DNA of 24,407 bases from JAQGMJ01 sp036271855 (GCA_036271855.1 DATAZV010000072.1:1-24407), one strand, 5' to 3'. Shown: positions 14,240 to 21,786, numbered from the stretch's first letter. A program made the numbers and translations. The notes: a model not told the origin generated them from the sequence alone.

Positions 14240-15300
14240 ACCACGCCCCGCTGCGCGCCGCCCTGTTGTTGCTGGCGCTGCTCCTGGCAGCGGCGCCCGG
14301 CCCGGCTGAAGCACGCAAAAAAATCGCCAGGCCCGCCGCCGAGCCGGCCGGCGGCAACGTCGTGCAATACCAGAATCGCCCCGAGGTGCAAGCCTTCATC
14401 ACCGAGATGGCGCAAAAACACGGCTTTGTCGAGGACGAACTCAAGTTCCTGTTTTCGCGCGCCCGCTACTACCCCAGCATCGTCGACCTGATGGCGCCGC
14501 CGACCAATCCGCGGGTGCGCTCCTGGCAGGTTTATCGCTCGCGCTTTCTCGACCCCATCCGCATCGACGGCGGCGTCGCCCTCTGGCGCAGCCATGCGCG
14601 CGCGCTGGCGCGGGCGGAAAAGGAATTCGGCGTACCGGCGGAGATCATCATCGCCATCATGGGGGTGGAAACCGTCTACGGCCGCAATACCGGGGGCTTC
14701 CGGGTGATCGACGCGCTCACCACCCTGGCCTTCGACTATCCGCGTCGCGGCGATTTTTTCCGTGACGAACTGGAGAATTACCTGCTGTTCTCGCGCGACG
14801 AAAACATCGACATTTTCACCCTCAAGGGCTCGTATGCGGGCGCCATCGGCATCCCGCAATTCATGCCCTCCTCGTGGCGCAAGTGGGCGGTGGATTTCGA
14901 TGGCGACGGCAAGATCGACCTGCGCAACAGTTTCGACGACGCCATCGGCAGCGTCGCCAACTTCCTCAAGGGGCACGGCTGGGTGGCGGGCGCGCCGATC
15001 GCCTTTCCGGCGCGCGTCGAAGGCAGCGCCTGGCGCGAACTGCTGGACCGCGACATCCTGCCTTCAGTCAAGATCACCGAATTGCCAGCGCTGGGCGTGG
15101 CGTCCGAAAAACTGGCGCAGCAGGGACTGCCCGACGACACCCTGTGCGCCCTGATCGACCTGGTCACGCCGGACGCGCCCACCGAATACTGGGTCGGCCT
15201 GCAGAACTTCTACGTCATCACGCGCTATAACCGTTCCAGCTTTTATGCGATGAGCGTGATGGACCTGGCCCGGGCAATCAAGAACGCGCGCGGCACCTGA
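14236..15300 (+). CDS. mltB: Lytic murein transglycosylase B, soluble type
   Basis: A 354-residue GH103 lytic transglycosylase that cleaves the MurNAc-GlcNAc bond of peptidoglycan with 1,6-anhydro product formation. A hydrophobic signal peptide ('LRAALLLLALLLAAAPGPAEA', core 'ALLLLALLLAAAP') lacks a lipobox cysteine, so the product should be soluble periplasmic rather than lipid-anchored. The catalytic glutamate is Glu145 in 'MGVETVYGRNTG'. 'GAIGIPQFMPSSWRKWAVDF', with its 'IPQFMPSSW' core, and 'DFDGDGKIDL' (an EF-hand-like calcium loop as in Slt35) follow. The start is a TTG overlapping the previous stop (TTGA); the signal peptide begins immediately there and no ATG is available before residue 58. 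Translation therefore seems coupled to the transglutaminase gene, putting a wall hydrolase into the MoxR operon. Confidence 0.92.
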   Translation: MNHAPLRAALLLLALLLAAAPGPAEARKKIARPAAEPAGGNVVQYQNRPEVQAFITEMAQKHGFVEDELKFLFSRARYYPSIVDLMAPPTNPRVRSWQVYRSRFLDPIRIDGGVALWRSHARALARAEKEFGVPAEIIIAIMGVETVYGRNTGGFRVIDALTTLAFDYPRRGDFFRDELENYLLFSRDENIDIFTLKGSYAGAIGIPQFMPSSWRKWAVDFDGDGKIDLRNSFDDAIGSVANFLKGHGWVAGAPIAFPARVEGSAWRELLDRDILPSVKITELPALGVASEKLAQQGLPDDTLCALIDLVTPDAPTEYWVGLQNFYVITRYNRSSFYAMSVMDLARAIKNARGT

Positions 15301-15320
15301 GCCGCGCGCCCCGCCTCAGG
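15296..15320. terminator. Inverted repeat across convergent mltB and cysM stops
   Basis: CCTGAG (15296-15301) and CTCAGG (15315-15320) form a 6-bp inverted repeat that contains both TGA stop codons. An alternative overlapping hairpin, CCCGCC-TCA-GGCGGG, lies at 15310-15324. Neither is followed by a T-run on the strand it would terminate, so function is uncertain. Confidence 0.33.
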
Positions 15321-16218
15321 CGGGAAAAATCCCGGTCGACAAATAACGGTCGCCGCGGTCGCAGACAATGAACACGATGGTCGCGTTTTCCACTTGCTCA
15401 GCCAGACGCAGCGCCACCTGGCAGGCGCCCGCCGCCGAGATGCCGCAGCAAATACCCTCGACAGCCGCCAGCTTGCGGCACATCTCCTCCGCATCGGCCT
15501 GGCTCACATACTCGATACGGTCGACCCGCGCCTTGTCGTAGATCTTCGGCAAATAGGCTTCCGGCCATTTGCGGATACCGGGAATCTGCGAGCCCTCGCT
15601 AGGCTGGCAGCCGACGATTTCCACGTCCGCGTTTTTTTCCTTCAGGTAATGCGAAACTCCCATGATGGTGCCGGTGGTGCCCATCGCCGACACAAAATGG
15701 GTGATGCCGCCCTGCGTGTCACGCCAGATTTCCGGGCCGGTGCCCTCGTAATGCGCGCGCGGATTGTCCGGGTTGGCGAACTGGTCGAGGATGCGGCCCT
15801 TGCCTTCGCGCTGCATTTTTTCCGCCAGGTCGCGCGCGTACTCCATGCCGCCTTCCTTAGCCGGCGTGAGGATCAGCTGTGCGCCATAGGCCGTCATGCT
15901 CTGGCGCCGTTCAAGCGACAGGTTGTCGGGCATGATCAGGATCATCTTGTAGCCGCGCATCGCCGCCACCATGGCCAGGGCAATGCCGGTGTTGCCGGAG
16001 GTCGCCTCGATCAGGGTGTCGCCCGGCTTGATTTCGCCGCGCTCCTGTGCACGCGCAATCATCGACAGCGCCGGACGGTCTTTCACCGAGCCGGCCGGAT
16101 TGTTCCCTTCGAGCTTGCCGAGGATGACGTTGTTGCGTTTTGCAATGGCCGCGCCGGGCAGGCGCTGCAGGCGCACCAGCGGCGTATTGCCGATGGCGGC
16201 TTCGACGGTTGGGTACAT
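15316..16218 (-). CDS. cysM: Cysteine synthase B (O-acetylserine sulfhydrylase)
   Basis: A 300-residue PLP enzyme that makes L-cysteine from O-acetylserine and sulfide or, in the CysM subtype, thiosulfate. The PLP lysine is Lys46 in 'NNPAGSVKDRPA'; the substrate loop 'EATSGNTGIALAMVAAMRGY' follows, and the phosphate-binding glycine loop is 'SAMGTTGTIMG'. The short C-terminus and the 'KWPEAYLPKIYD' segment favour CysM over CysK. I chose the ATG at 16218 (start 'MYPTVEAAIGNTPLVRLQRL') over an in-frame GTG at 16248. The ATG matches the family start, and a TACAAT -10 box sits directly upstream of the GTG, which would leave it at or before the start of transcription. It converges on mltB. Confidence 0.93.
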   Translation of the reverse strand: MYPTVEAAIGNTPLVRLQRLPGAAIAKRNNVILGKLEGNNPAGSVKDRPALSMIARAQERGEIKPGDTLIEATSGNTGIALAMVAAMRGYKMILIMPDNLSLERRQSMTAYGAQLILTPAKEGGMEYARDLAEKMQREGKGRILDQFANPDNPRAHYEGTGPEIWRDTQGGITHFVSAMGTTGTIMGVSHYLKEKNADVEIVGCQPSEGSQIPGIRKWPEAYLPKIYDKARVDRIEYVSQADAEEMCRKLAAVEGICCGISAAGACQVALRLAEQVENATIVFIVCDRGDRYLSTGIFPA

Positions 16219-16250
16219 GGGGATAGATAAAGCGTTGCGGTCGGTCACGA

Positions 16251-16256
16251 TTGTAC
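16251..16256 (-). promoter_or_regulatory. Candidate cysM -10 element
   Basis: On the minus strand TACAAT (5 of 6 to TATAAT) lies 32 bases before the cysM ATG, predicting a start near 16244 and a leader of about 26 bases. The spacer and -35 region run into the T-tract and stem of the preceding terminator and show no good TTGACA match, so an activator may be needed; a LysR-type activator such as CysB would be typical for this gene but no site was identified. Confidence 0.45.
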
Positions 16257-16265
16257 CCGCGCGCC

Positions 16266-16297
16266 AAAAAACAAAACCCCCACCGGCGGCGGGGGTT
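16266..16297 (-). terminator. Rho-independent terminator after the ComEA-like gene
   Basis: Read on the minus strand, AACCCCC (16291-16297) and GGGGGTT (16275-16281) form a 7-bp stem with a 9-base loop, followed by TTTTGTTTTTT as far as 16266. It begins 18 bases past the stop codon of the ComEA-like gene and lies immediately before the cysM -10 element. Confidence 0.88.
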
Positions 16298-16314
16298 CAT
16301 GGGTTGCGGTGGCG

Positions 16315-16659
16315 CTACTTCTTGTCTGCTTTGGCGTCGGCCTTGGCAGGTTTTTTGTCGCTCTTCTTGTCGGCCTTGGCATCCGCCTTCGCGGTCCCGC
16401 CGCCGACGACAGCCGAGCCGTCCTTTTTCCAGGCCGCCACGGTGGCCGGGCCGATGCCCTTGACCCGCGCCTGCACGTCATCGAGGTTCTTGAACGGGCC
16501 GTTTTTCGCCCGCTCGTCGGCAATCGCCTTGGCCTTGACCGGGCCGATGCCCTTGAGCCCGTCCAGCGTCGCCTGGTCGGCACTGTTCAGGTCGACCGCC
16601 GCGAAGGCCATGCCCATGGCCATGAAAAAGCCAATGAAGGCGAGTATCAGTTTATGCAT
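16315..16659 (-). CDS. ComEA-like secreted helix-hairpin-helix DNA-binding protein
   Basis: A 114-residue protein with a signal peptide (cleavage after 'AMGMAFA', about residue 20) and a ComEA-type tandem helix-hairpin-helix domain. The two HhH turns are 'LKGIGPVKA' (35-43) and 'VKGIGPATV' (66-74), and 'VDLNSADQATL' is the usual family start. ComEA proteins bind double-stranded DNA in the periplasm and act as a ratchet for uptake in natural transformation; short orphan copies like this are common in betaproteobacteria, not all of them tested. Beyond residue 80 there is an unusual Lys/Ala/Asp tail holding two exact copies of KADAKADKK (91-99 and 106-114). It has a GGGGA-type ribosome-binding site, lies 111 bases after hldD, and is closed by its own terminator. 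Confidence 0.85.
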   Translation of the reverse strand: MHKLILAFIGFFMAMGMAFAAVDLNSADQATLDGLKGIGPVKAKAIADERAKNGPFKNLDDVQARVKGIGPATVAAWKKDGSAVVGGGTAKADAKADKKSDKKPAKADAKADKK

Positions 16660-16770
16660 GTCTTTCCCCTATTGAGTTTGTCCGGCAACCTGCTTCTTTT
16701 GGAAATTCCGCAGCACTGGCCGCGAACTGCCTTGCTACACCATCACCACTCGTTTCCTCGCGGATGCCGC

Positions 16771-17769
16771 TCAGGCCGCCTGCAGCAGGCTCTGCACATA
16801 GCGCCCCACGCCATCCTCAACATTCAGGAAGGGCGCGGCATAGCCGGCTTCACGCAGCAAACCGATATCGGCCTGGGTATAGCTCTGGTATTTGCCCTTG
16901 AGGGCTTCGGGAAAGGCAATGTATTCCAGCAGCCCTTGCGCCAGGCACTCCTGCAGGCTCAGGGCGCTCTTGCCCTCGGCCTGGCGGCAGGTGTTGATCA
17001 CCGCGCGGGCGACGTCGTTGAACGGCTGGGCGCGGCCGGTGCCGAGGTTGAAAATCCCCGAAGCCTCCGGATGTTCCAGAAAATACAGGTTCACCGCCAC
17101 CACATCCTCGACCGAAACGAAATCGCGCGACTGCTGCCCGGCCGCGTAGTCGCCGTAACCCTCGAACAGCTTCACCTTGCCCTCGGCGCGGAACTGATTG
17201 AAGTTGTGGAAGGCCACCGAGGCCATGCGCCCCTTGTGCGCCTCGCGCGGGCCATAGACATTGAAATAGCGAAAGCCGGCGATCTGCGCGCTGGCGTCAT
17301 CCATGCGCCGGCGCACGATCTGGTCGAACAGGAACTTGGAGTAGCCGTAGACGTTCAGCGGCTTTTCGAAACCGCGCTCTTCACGGAAGGTGCGGGTGGC
17401 GCCGTAGACCGCCGCCGAGGAGGCATAGATCAGCGGCACCTCCTCCTCCTGGCAATAATCCAGCAGGGTGACGGAGTAACGGTAGTTGTTCTCCATCATG
17501 TAGCGGCCATCGGTCTCCATCGTGTCGGAGCAGGCGCCCTGGTGCAGGATGGCCTCGACCTCGCCGGCGAAATGGCCGGCCTGCAGCAGCTCGGCGAATT
17601 CGGTCTTGTCGAAATAATCGGCGATCTCGCAGTCCACCAGGTTGGGGAATTTGTCCGCCCGCGTCAGGTTGTCCACCGCGATGATCTCGGTGATGCCGCG
17701 GTCGTTCAGGCCCTTGACCAGGTTGGCGCCGACAAAGCCGGCCGCGCCGGTGACGATGTAGTAGCTCAT
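16771..17769 (-). CDS. hldD: ADP-L-glycero-D-manno-heptose 6-epimerase
   Basis: A 332-residue short-chain dehydrogenase/epimerase (RfaD/HldD) that converts ADP-D-glycero-beta-D-manno-heptose to the L-glycero form, the donor for the LPS inner core. The NADP-binding glycine motif 'TGAAGFVGANLV' is at residues 7-18. The catalytic Tyr-x3-Lys is in 'NVYGYSKFLFD', with the serine in 'YASSAAVYG'. 'FRYFNVYGPREAHKGRMAS' and 'QSRDFVSVEDVV' are HldD signatures. Length is normal. The gene lies 15 bases downstream of hldA in the same operon, giving two consecutive enzymes of heptose synthesis. The remaining enzymes (GmhA, GmhB and the HldC-like adenylyltransferase) are not in this window. Confidence 0.96.
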   Translation of the reverse strand: MSYYIVTGAAGFVGANLVKGLNDRGITEIIAVDNLTRADKFPNLVDCEIADYFDKTEFAELLQAGHFAGEVEAILHQGACSDTMETDGRYMMENNYRYSVTLLDYCQEEEVPLIYASSAAVYGATRTFREERGFEKPLNVYGYSKFLFDQIVRRRMDDASAQIAGFRYFNVYGPREAHKGRMASVAFHNFNQFRAEGKVKLFEGYGDYAAGQQSRDFVSVEDVVAVNLYFLEHPEASGIFNLGTGRAQPFNDVARAVINTCRQAEGKSALSLQECLAQGLLEYIAFPEALKGKYQSYTQADIGLLREAGYAAPFLNVEDGVGRYVQSLLQAA

Positions 17770-17784
17770 TCAGGGTTCAGTGAT

Positions 17785-18735
17785 TCATTGCGTAAACAAC
17801 TCGTCCGGGCTCACCACCGCGGTGCCCAGCTTACCGACGACGATGCCGCCGGCGCGGTTGGCCATTCTAACCGCGTCCTCCAGCGAGACCCCGCCCCCCA
17901 ACAACGCACCCAGCGTGGCGATCACGGTGTCGCCGGCGCCGGAAACGTCGTACACCTCGCGCGCCTGCGCCGGGATGTTCAGGGTGCCGGCCGCGGTGAA
18001 AAGCGTCATGCCCTCTTCCGAGCGGGTCAGCAGCAGCGCTTCGAGCCTGAGTTTCTTGCGCAAGGCCTCGGTGCGCTCGGCCAGGTCCGCTTCGGACTTC
18101 CAGGCGCCGATCACCTGCTTCAATTCGCTGCGGTTGGGCGTCAGCACGGTGGCGCCGGCATAGCGCTCGTACTCCTCACCCTTGGGGTCGACCAGCACGA
18201 TCTTGCCGGCGGCGCGCGCCGCGGCGATCATCTCGGCGATGTGCGTCAGGCCGCCCTTGCCGTAGTCGGACAGGATCACCACATCGGTGGTGTCGAGATA
18301 GCCCTTGAAATCGGCCAGCTTGCCGTGCAGCACTTCGTGGCTGGGCCACTCTTCGAAATCGATGCGCAGCAATTGCTGCTGGCGGCCGATCACCCGCAGC
18401 TTGACGGTGGTCTTGAACTCGCGGTCGATGTGCAGCACCGCGCGTATGCCCGCCTCTTCCAGCATGCGTTTCAAGGTCACGCCCGGCTCGTCGTCGCCCA
18501 CCACCGAAAGCAGCGTGGTATTGGCGCGCAGCGCAGCGGCATTGCGCGCAACGTTGGCCGCGCCGCCTAAGCGCTCCTCGCTTTTTTCCACTTTCACCAC
18601 CGGCACCGGCGCTTCCGGCGAGATGCGATGCACGTCGCCGAACCAGTAGCGGTCCAACATGACGTCGCCCACCACCAGCACGCGGCCGCGGCCGGCGGCT
18701 TCGCGGTAGGCCTGCAGGGAAACCGCCTGGTTCAT
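17785..18735 (-). CDS. rfaE1: D-glycero-beta-D-manno-heptose-7-phosphate kinase (RfaE domain I)
   Basis: A 316-residue PfkB/ribokinase-family kinase corresponding to the N-terminal half of E. coli HldE. It phosphorylates heptose 7-phosphate at C1. Key segments are 'VVGDVMLDRYWFGDVHRISP', 'RLGGAANVARNAAAL' (PfkB motif 1), 'DPKGEEYERYAGATVLTPNR' (core 'TVLTPNRSE') and 'DVSGAGDTVIATLGALL' (PfkB motif 2 with the catalytic Asp of GAGD). The adenylyltransferase half of HldE is absent, so a separate rfaE2/hldC gene must exist elsewhere; split kinases are usual in betaproteobacteria. The ATG at 18735 overlaps the ugd stop by 4 bases (ATGA), so translation is coupled. An in-frame upstream extension inside ugd has no family similarity and was discarded. 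Confidence 0.95.
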   Translation of the reverse strand: MNQAVSLQAYREAAGRGRVLVVGDVMLDRYWFGDVHRISPEAPVPVVKVEKSEERLGGAANVARNAAALRANTTLLSVVGDDEPGVTLKRMLEEAGIRAVLHIDREFKTTVKLRVIGRQQQLLRIDFEEWPSHEVLHGKLADFKGYLDTTDVVILSDYGKGGLTHIAEMIAAARAAGKIVLVDPKGEEYERYAGATVLTPNRSELKQVIGAWKSEADLAERTEALRKKLRLEALLLTRSEEGMTLFTAAGTLNIPAQAREVYDVSGAGDTVIATLGALLGGGVSLEDAVRMANRAGGIVVGKLGTAVVSPDELFTQ

Positions 18736-20078
18736 GCCGCCGCTCCCGGGCGCAGGTCGGGCCGACCGATCGGGAAATAGGCAAAGCCGAGGTCGCGCAC
18801 CATGCGCGGGTCGTAGAGATTGCGGCCGTCGAAAATCGTCGCCTGCTTGAGCTTGGCCTTGATGGCGGCAAAGTCGGGGCTGCGGAACTCCTTCCACTCG
18901 GTGACGATCGCCAGGGCGTCGGCGCCTTCCAGCGCGGCCATCGGGCTGTCGGAAAAATCGACGCCGGCCGTGCCCTGCAGGATGCGTCCGGCCTCGTGCA
19001 TGGCGACTGGGTCATAGGCGGTGACGGTGGCGCCGCGGCCGACCAGTTCGCGGATCAGCTCCAGCGAGGGCGCCTCGCGCATATCGTCGGTGTTCGGCTT
19101 GAAGGCCAGGCCCCAGAGCGCGAAATGCTTGCCCTTCAGGTCGGCACCGAAGTGCTTGACGATTTTCTGCCCCACCACGAGTTTTTGCGCGGCGTTGGCG
19201 GCTTCCACCGCGTCGAGGATTTTCGAGCCCAGGCCGGTATCGTTGGCCGTCTGCAGCAATGCCTGCACGTCCTTCGGGAAGCAGGAACCGCCGTAGCCGC
19301 AACCGGCGTACAAAAAGTGGTAGCCGATGCGCGGGTCCGAGCCGATGCCCTGGCGCACCAGTTCCACATCCGCCCCCAGTTTCTCGGCCAGGTTGGCAAT
19401 CTCGTTCATGAACGAGATGCGCGTCGCCAGCATTGCGTTGGCCGCGTACTTGGTCAGCTCGGCGGAGCGGATGTCCATGAAGATCATCCGTTCGTGATTG
19501 CGCTGGAAGGGTGCGTAGAGCGCGCGCATCATGTCGCGGGCACGGTCGCTATCGACCCCCACCACCACGCGGTCCGGCTTCATGAAGTCGTCCACCGCCG
19601 CGCCCTCTTTTAGGAACTCGGGGTTGGAGACCACGGAGAATTCAATCCCGGCGCCGCGTTTGGCGAGTTCGTCGGTGATCGCCGCGCGTACCTTGTCGGC
19701 TGTGCCTACCGGCACCGTGGACTTGTCGACCACCACCTTGGGGCCGGTCATGTACTTGCCGACATTGCGCGCCGCGGCAGTGACGTACTTCAGGTCGGCC
19801 GATCCGTCTTCATCCGGCGGGGTGCCGACGGCGATGAACTGGATGTCGCCATGCGCCACTGCCTGCTCGATGTCGGTGGTGAAGCGGATGCGCCCGGCGG
19901 CGCGGTTGCGCTCCACCATTTCCTTCAGGCCCGGCTCGAAGATCGGGATGCCGCCCTCATTGAGAATGCGGATTTTCGCCGTGTCCAGGTCCAGGCACAG
20001 CACGTCGTTGCCCACTTCCGCGAAACACGCCCCGGTGACCAAGCCTACGTAACCGGTGCCGATCATGGTGATTTTCAC
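18732..20078 (-). CDS. ugd: UDP-glucose 6-dehydrogenase
   Basis: A 448-residue NAD-dependent enzyme that oxidises UDP-glucose twice to UDP-glucuronate, a precursor of capsule, exopolysaccharide, core uronic acids or 4-amino-arabinose. The N-terminal Rossmann motif is 'GTGYVGLVTGACFAEVG'; 'TPPDEDGSADLKYV' and 'STVPVGTADKVR' follow. The catalytic cysteine is Cys266 in 'CGYGGSCFPKDV', the conserved Lys210 lies in 'TKYAANAMLA', and the C-terminal UDP-binding domain begins near 'WGLAFKPNTDDMREAPS'. Length is typical of the bacterial type. The start is GTG, in line with the family start 'MKITMIGTGYVG'. It lies between lapB (63 bases upstream) and the heptose kinase (4-base overlap), so uronic-acid and heptose supply appear co-expressed. 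Confidence 0.96.
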   Translation of the reverse strand: MKITMIGTGYVGLVTGACFAEVGNDVLCLDLDTAKIRILNEGGIPIFEPGLKEMVERNRAAGRIRFTTDIEQAVAHGDIQFIAVGTPPDEDGSADLKYVTAAARNVGKYMTGPKVVVDKSTVPVGTADKVRAAITDELAKRGAGIEFSVVSNPEFLKEGAAVDDFMKPDRVVVGVDSDRARDMMRALYAPFQRNHERMIFMDIRSAELTKYAANAMLATRISFMNEIANLAEKLGADVELVRQGIGSDPRIGYHFLYAGCGYGGSCFPKDVQALLQTANDTGLGSKILDAVEAANAAQKLVVGQKIVKHFGADLKGKHFALWGLAFKPNTDDMREAPSLELIRELVGRGATVTAYDPVAMHEAGRILQGTAGVDFSDSPMAALEGADALAIVTEWKEFRSPDFAAIKAKLKQATIFDGRNLYDPRMVRDLGFAYFPIGRPDLRPGAAA

Positions 20079-20141
20079 GACTGATTTCCAAAAAGTTTAA
20101 AGCTTGCAAAGCTAGCACACCGCCTTGGCGCCATCATGACA

Positions 20142-21317
20142 TCAAGGCGTCAGGTCGAATTCTTCCGCCCGCCGTGGCGGATAGGTTTCCCAGCCGCCGC
20201 AGCCCGGGCAGCGCCAGAAGAACTGGCGCGCCTTGAAACCGCAATTTTCGCACGCATAGCGCGCTACCCGGTGGGTATGGCGGTGAATCAGGTTCTTCAC
20301 CAGTTGCAGGTCGGCCTGGCGCTCCGGCGGCTCCATCATCACCCGCGCCTCCAGCAGCCGGTCCAGGCCCAGCAGGGTCGGGCTGCGGCGCAATTCGTCG
20401 CGCACCAGCTTGTAGGCGGCGTCCATGCCTTCAAGCTCCAGGCAAAGCTGGAAGGCGACATCGAGCAGGTCCAGCGAAGGGTAGCGCTCCAGGTAGCCGC
20501 GCAACAGCGTCAGGCATTCCTTCTGGCGCCCCACCTTGGTGTAACTTTCGATCAGCTTGGTCGCCACCAGCGACAGGTATAGCGGGTCCTGCGATTCGAC
20601 CCTTTGCCAGGCCTCGATCGCCTCTTCGTGGCGGCCGGCCTGGGCGGCGATGTCGCCCAGGATCATTTGCGCCCGCACCGCCTTGCGGTTGGCCTTGAGC
20701 GCCGCCTCGGCCTGGGCCCGCGCCTCCTCGGGTCTGGACTGCGCCATCAGGCTGACGGCGTGTTCGCAGTGGAACTGGGCGATCTCCTTTTGCCTGGAAA
20801 TGCCTGTTTCGGCCTCGATGCGCGTGGCCACGGCGACCGCCTTGTCCCAGTCCTTTTCCAGCTGGAAAATTTCCAGCAGGAACACTTCCGCGCGGCCGCC
20901 ATAGCTGCTGCCTTCGAGCCGGGTCAGCGCCTCTTCGGCGCGGTCCAGCAGGCCCGACTTGAGGTAGTCCTGGCCGAGTTCGTAGAGCGCGTGCAGGCGC
21001 TGCTCTTCGTTCAGGTCGGTGCGGTTGACCAGGCTGGTGTGCATGCGGATGGCGCGCTCGATCTCGCCGCGGCGGCGAAACAGGTTGCCCAGCGCGAAAT
21101 GCAGTTCGATGGTCTCCGGGTCGACGCTGACGACCTCGATAAAGGCGTCGATGGCCTTGTCCGGCTGCTCGTTCAGCAGGAAGTTAAGTCCCTTGAAATA
21201 GGAGCGCGGCAGCGCCTTCGACTCGCTGACCAGGTGGCGAATGTCGACCCGCGCCGCGGCCCAGCCGAGGCCGAAAAACAGCGGCAGGGACAGCAGCCAC
21301 CAGAGTTCGATTTCCAC
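20142..21317 (-). CDS. lapB: LPS assembly protein LapB (YciM)
   Basis: A 391-residue inner-membrane-anchored TPR protein. In E. coli LapB recruits FtsH to degrade LpxC and so limits LPS synthesis, and it also scaffolds LPS enzymes. One N-terminal membrane helix (about 5-22, 'WWLLSLPLFFGLGWAAARV') precedes a series of tetratricopeptide repeats (about 36-320). The C-terminal rubredoxin-like knuckle has Cys356, Cys359, Cys370 and Cys373 ('YACENCGF' and 'WRCPGCGGW'), which bind metal and are needed for function in E. coli. The GTG start has GGAGAG 7-12 bases upstream. It lies 17 bases downstream of lapA. All features match the E. coli protein. Confidence 0.96.
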   Translation of the reverse strand: MEIELWWLLSLPLFFGLGWAAARVDIRHLVSESKALPRSYFKGLNFLLNEQPDKAIDAFIEVVSVDPETIELHFALGNLFRRRGEIERAIRMHTSLVNRTDLNEEQRLHALYELGQDYLKSGLLDRAEEALTRLEGSSYGGRAEVFLLEIFQLEKDWDKAVAVATRIEAETGISRQKEIAQFHCEHAVSLMAQSRPEEARAQAEAALKANRKAVRAQMILGDIAAQAGRHEEAIEAWQRVESQDPLYLSLVATKLIESYTKVGRQKECLTLLRGYLERYPSLDLLDVAFQLCLELEGMDAAYKLVRDELRRSPTLLGLDRLLEARVMMEPPERQADLQLVKNLIHRHTHRVARYACENCGFKARQFFWRCPGCGGWETYPPRRAEEFDLTP

Positions 21318-21334
21318 GCTTTATCTCTCCGTAT

Positions 21335-21652
21335 TCACACGCCGGTGGCGGCGCTTTCGCGCAACACCACCGCGTCGGCCGGCGCCTGCGGCAGCACCGG
21401 CGCCGCCGGACGCTTTTTCGCTGTCGCCAGGGCCGCGGCAAGTTCGCGCCGCTGGCGGAACAGGCGCGGCAGGCAGGCCAGCACGCCCAGCGCCATGCCG
21501 CCGGCAAAAAAGATCAGCAGCAGCAACACCAGGGGGGCGCGCCATTCGAAGTCGAAATAGAACTTGAGCGGCACCACCTCGTAATTTTTCAGGGCAAACA
21601 GAAAAAGCACCAGAAACAGTAGAACCCGCAAGATCCAGGCTATGTACCGCAT
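21335..21652 (-). CDS. lapA: LapA (DUF1049 membrane protein)
   Basis: A 105-residue inner-membrane protein with two predicted transmembrane helices (about 5-22 and 40-62) joined by the family segment 'NYEVVPLKFYFDFEWRAPLV', followed by a basic cytoplasmic helix ('LPRLFRQRRELAAALA'). LapA pairs with LapB in LPS assembly control. The ATG has a GGAGG at 21658-21662. The last 25 residues form an Ala/Pro-rich tail without recognised function. It lies between ihfB and lapB in the usual proteobacterial order, but a terminator separates it from ihfB, so it probably has its own promoter in the 21653-21786 gap; I see no convincing one. Confidence 0.92.
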   Translation of the reverse strand: MRYIAWILRVLLFLVLFLFALKNYEVVPLKFYFDFEWRAPLVLLLLIFFAGGMALGVLACLPRLFRQRRELAAALATAKKRPAAPVLPQAPADAVVLRESAATGV

Positions 21653-21786
21653 CCTCGCCTCCAGGCTGGAGTGATTTCATCGAATTTTTGGGTGCTGCCG
21701 GAAACATTTGTGCAGCCCCGCCGCATTATCGCCGCAAACCCCGCGCCGCGGGGCCGGTGCGATTCCTCCCGCCACGGCGCCTTCAT

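Noticed and set aside
16219..16248. GTG start for cysM adding 10 residues.
   Set aside because: It sits at the predicted transcription start just after a TACAAT box, and the family start matches the ATG at 16218.
16309..18570. Very long plus-strand open frame (753 codons) opposite the comEA-like, hldD and rfaE1 genes.
   Set aside because: It lies wholly antisense to three confidently identified genes, its translation is His/Gln/Val/Asp-rich without any recognisable domain, and such mirror frames are expected in GC-rich DNA.
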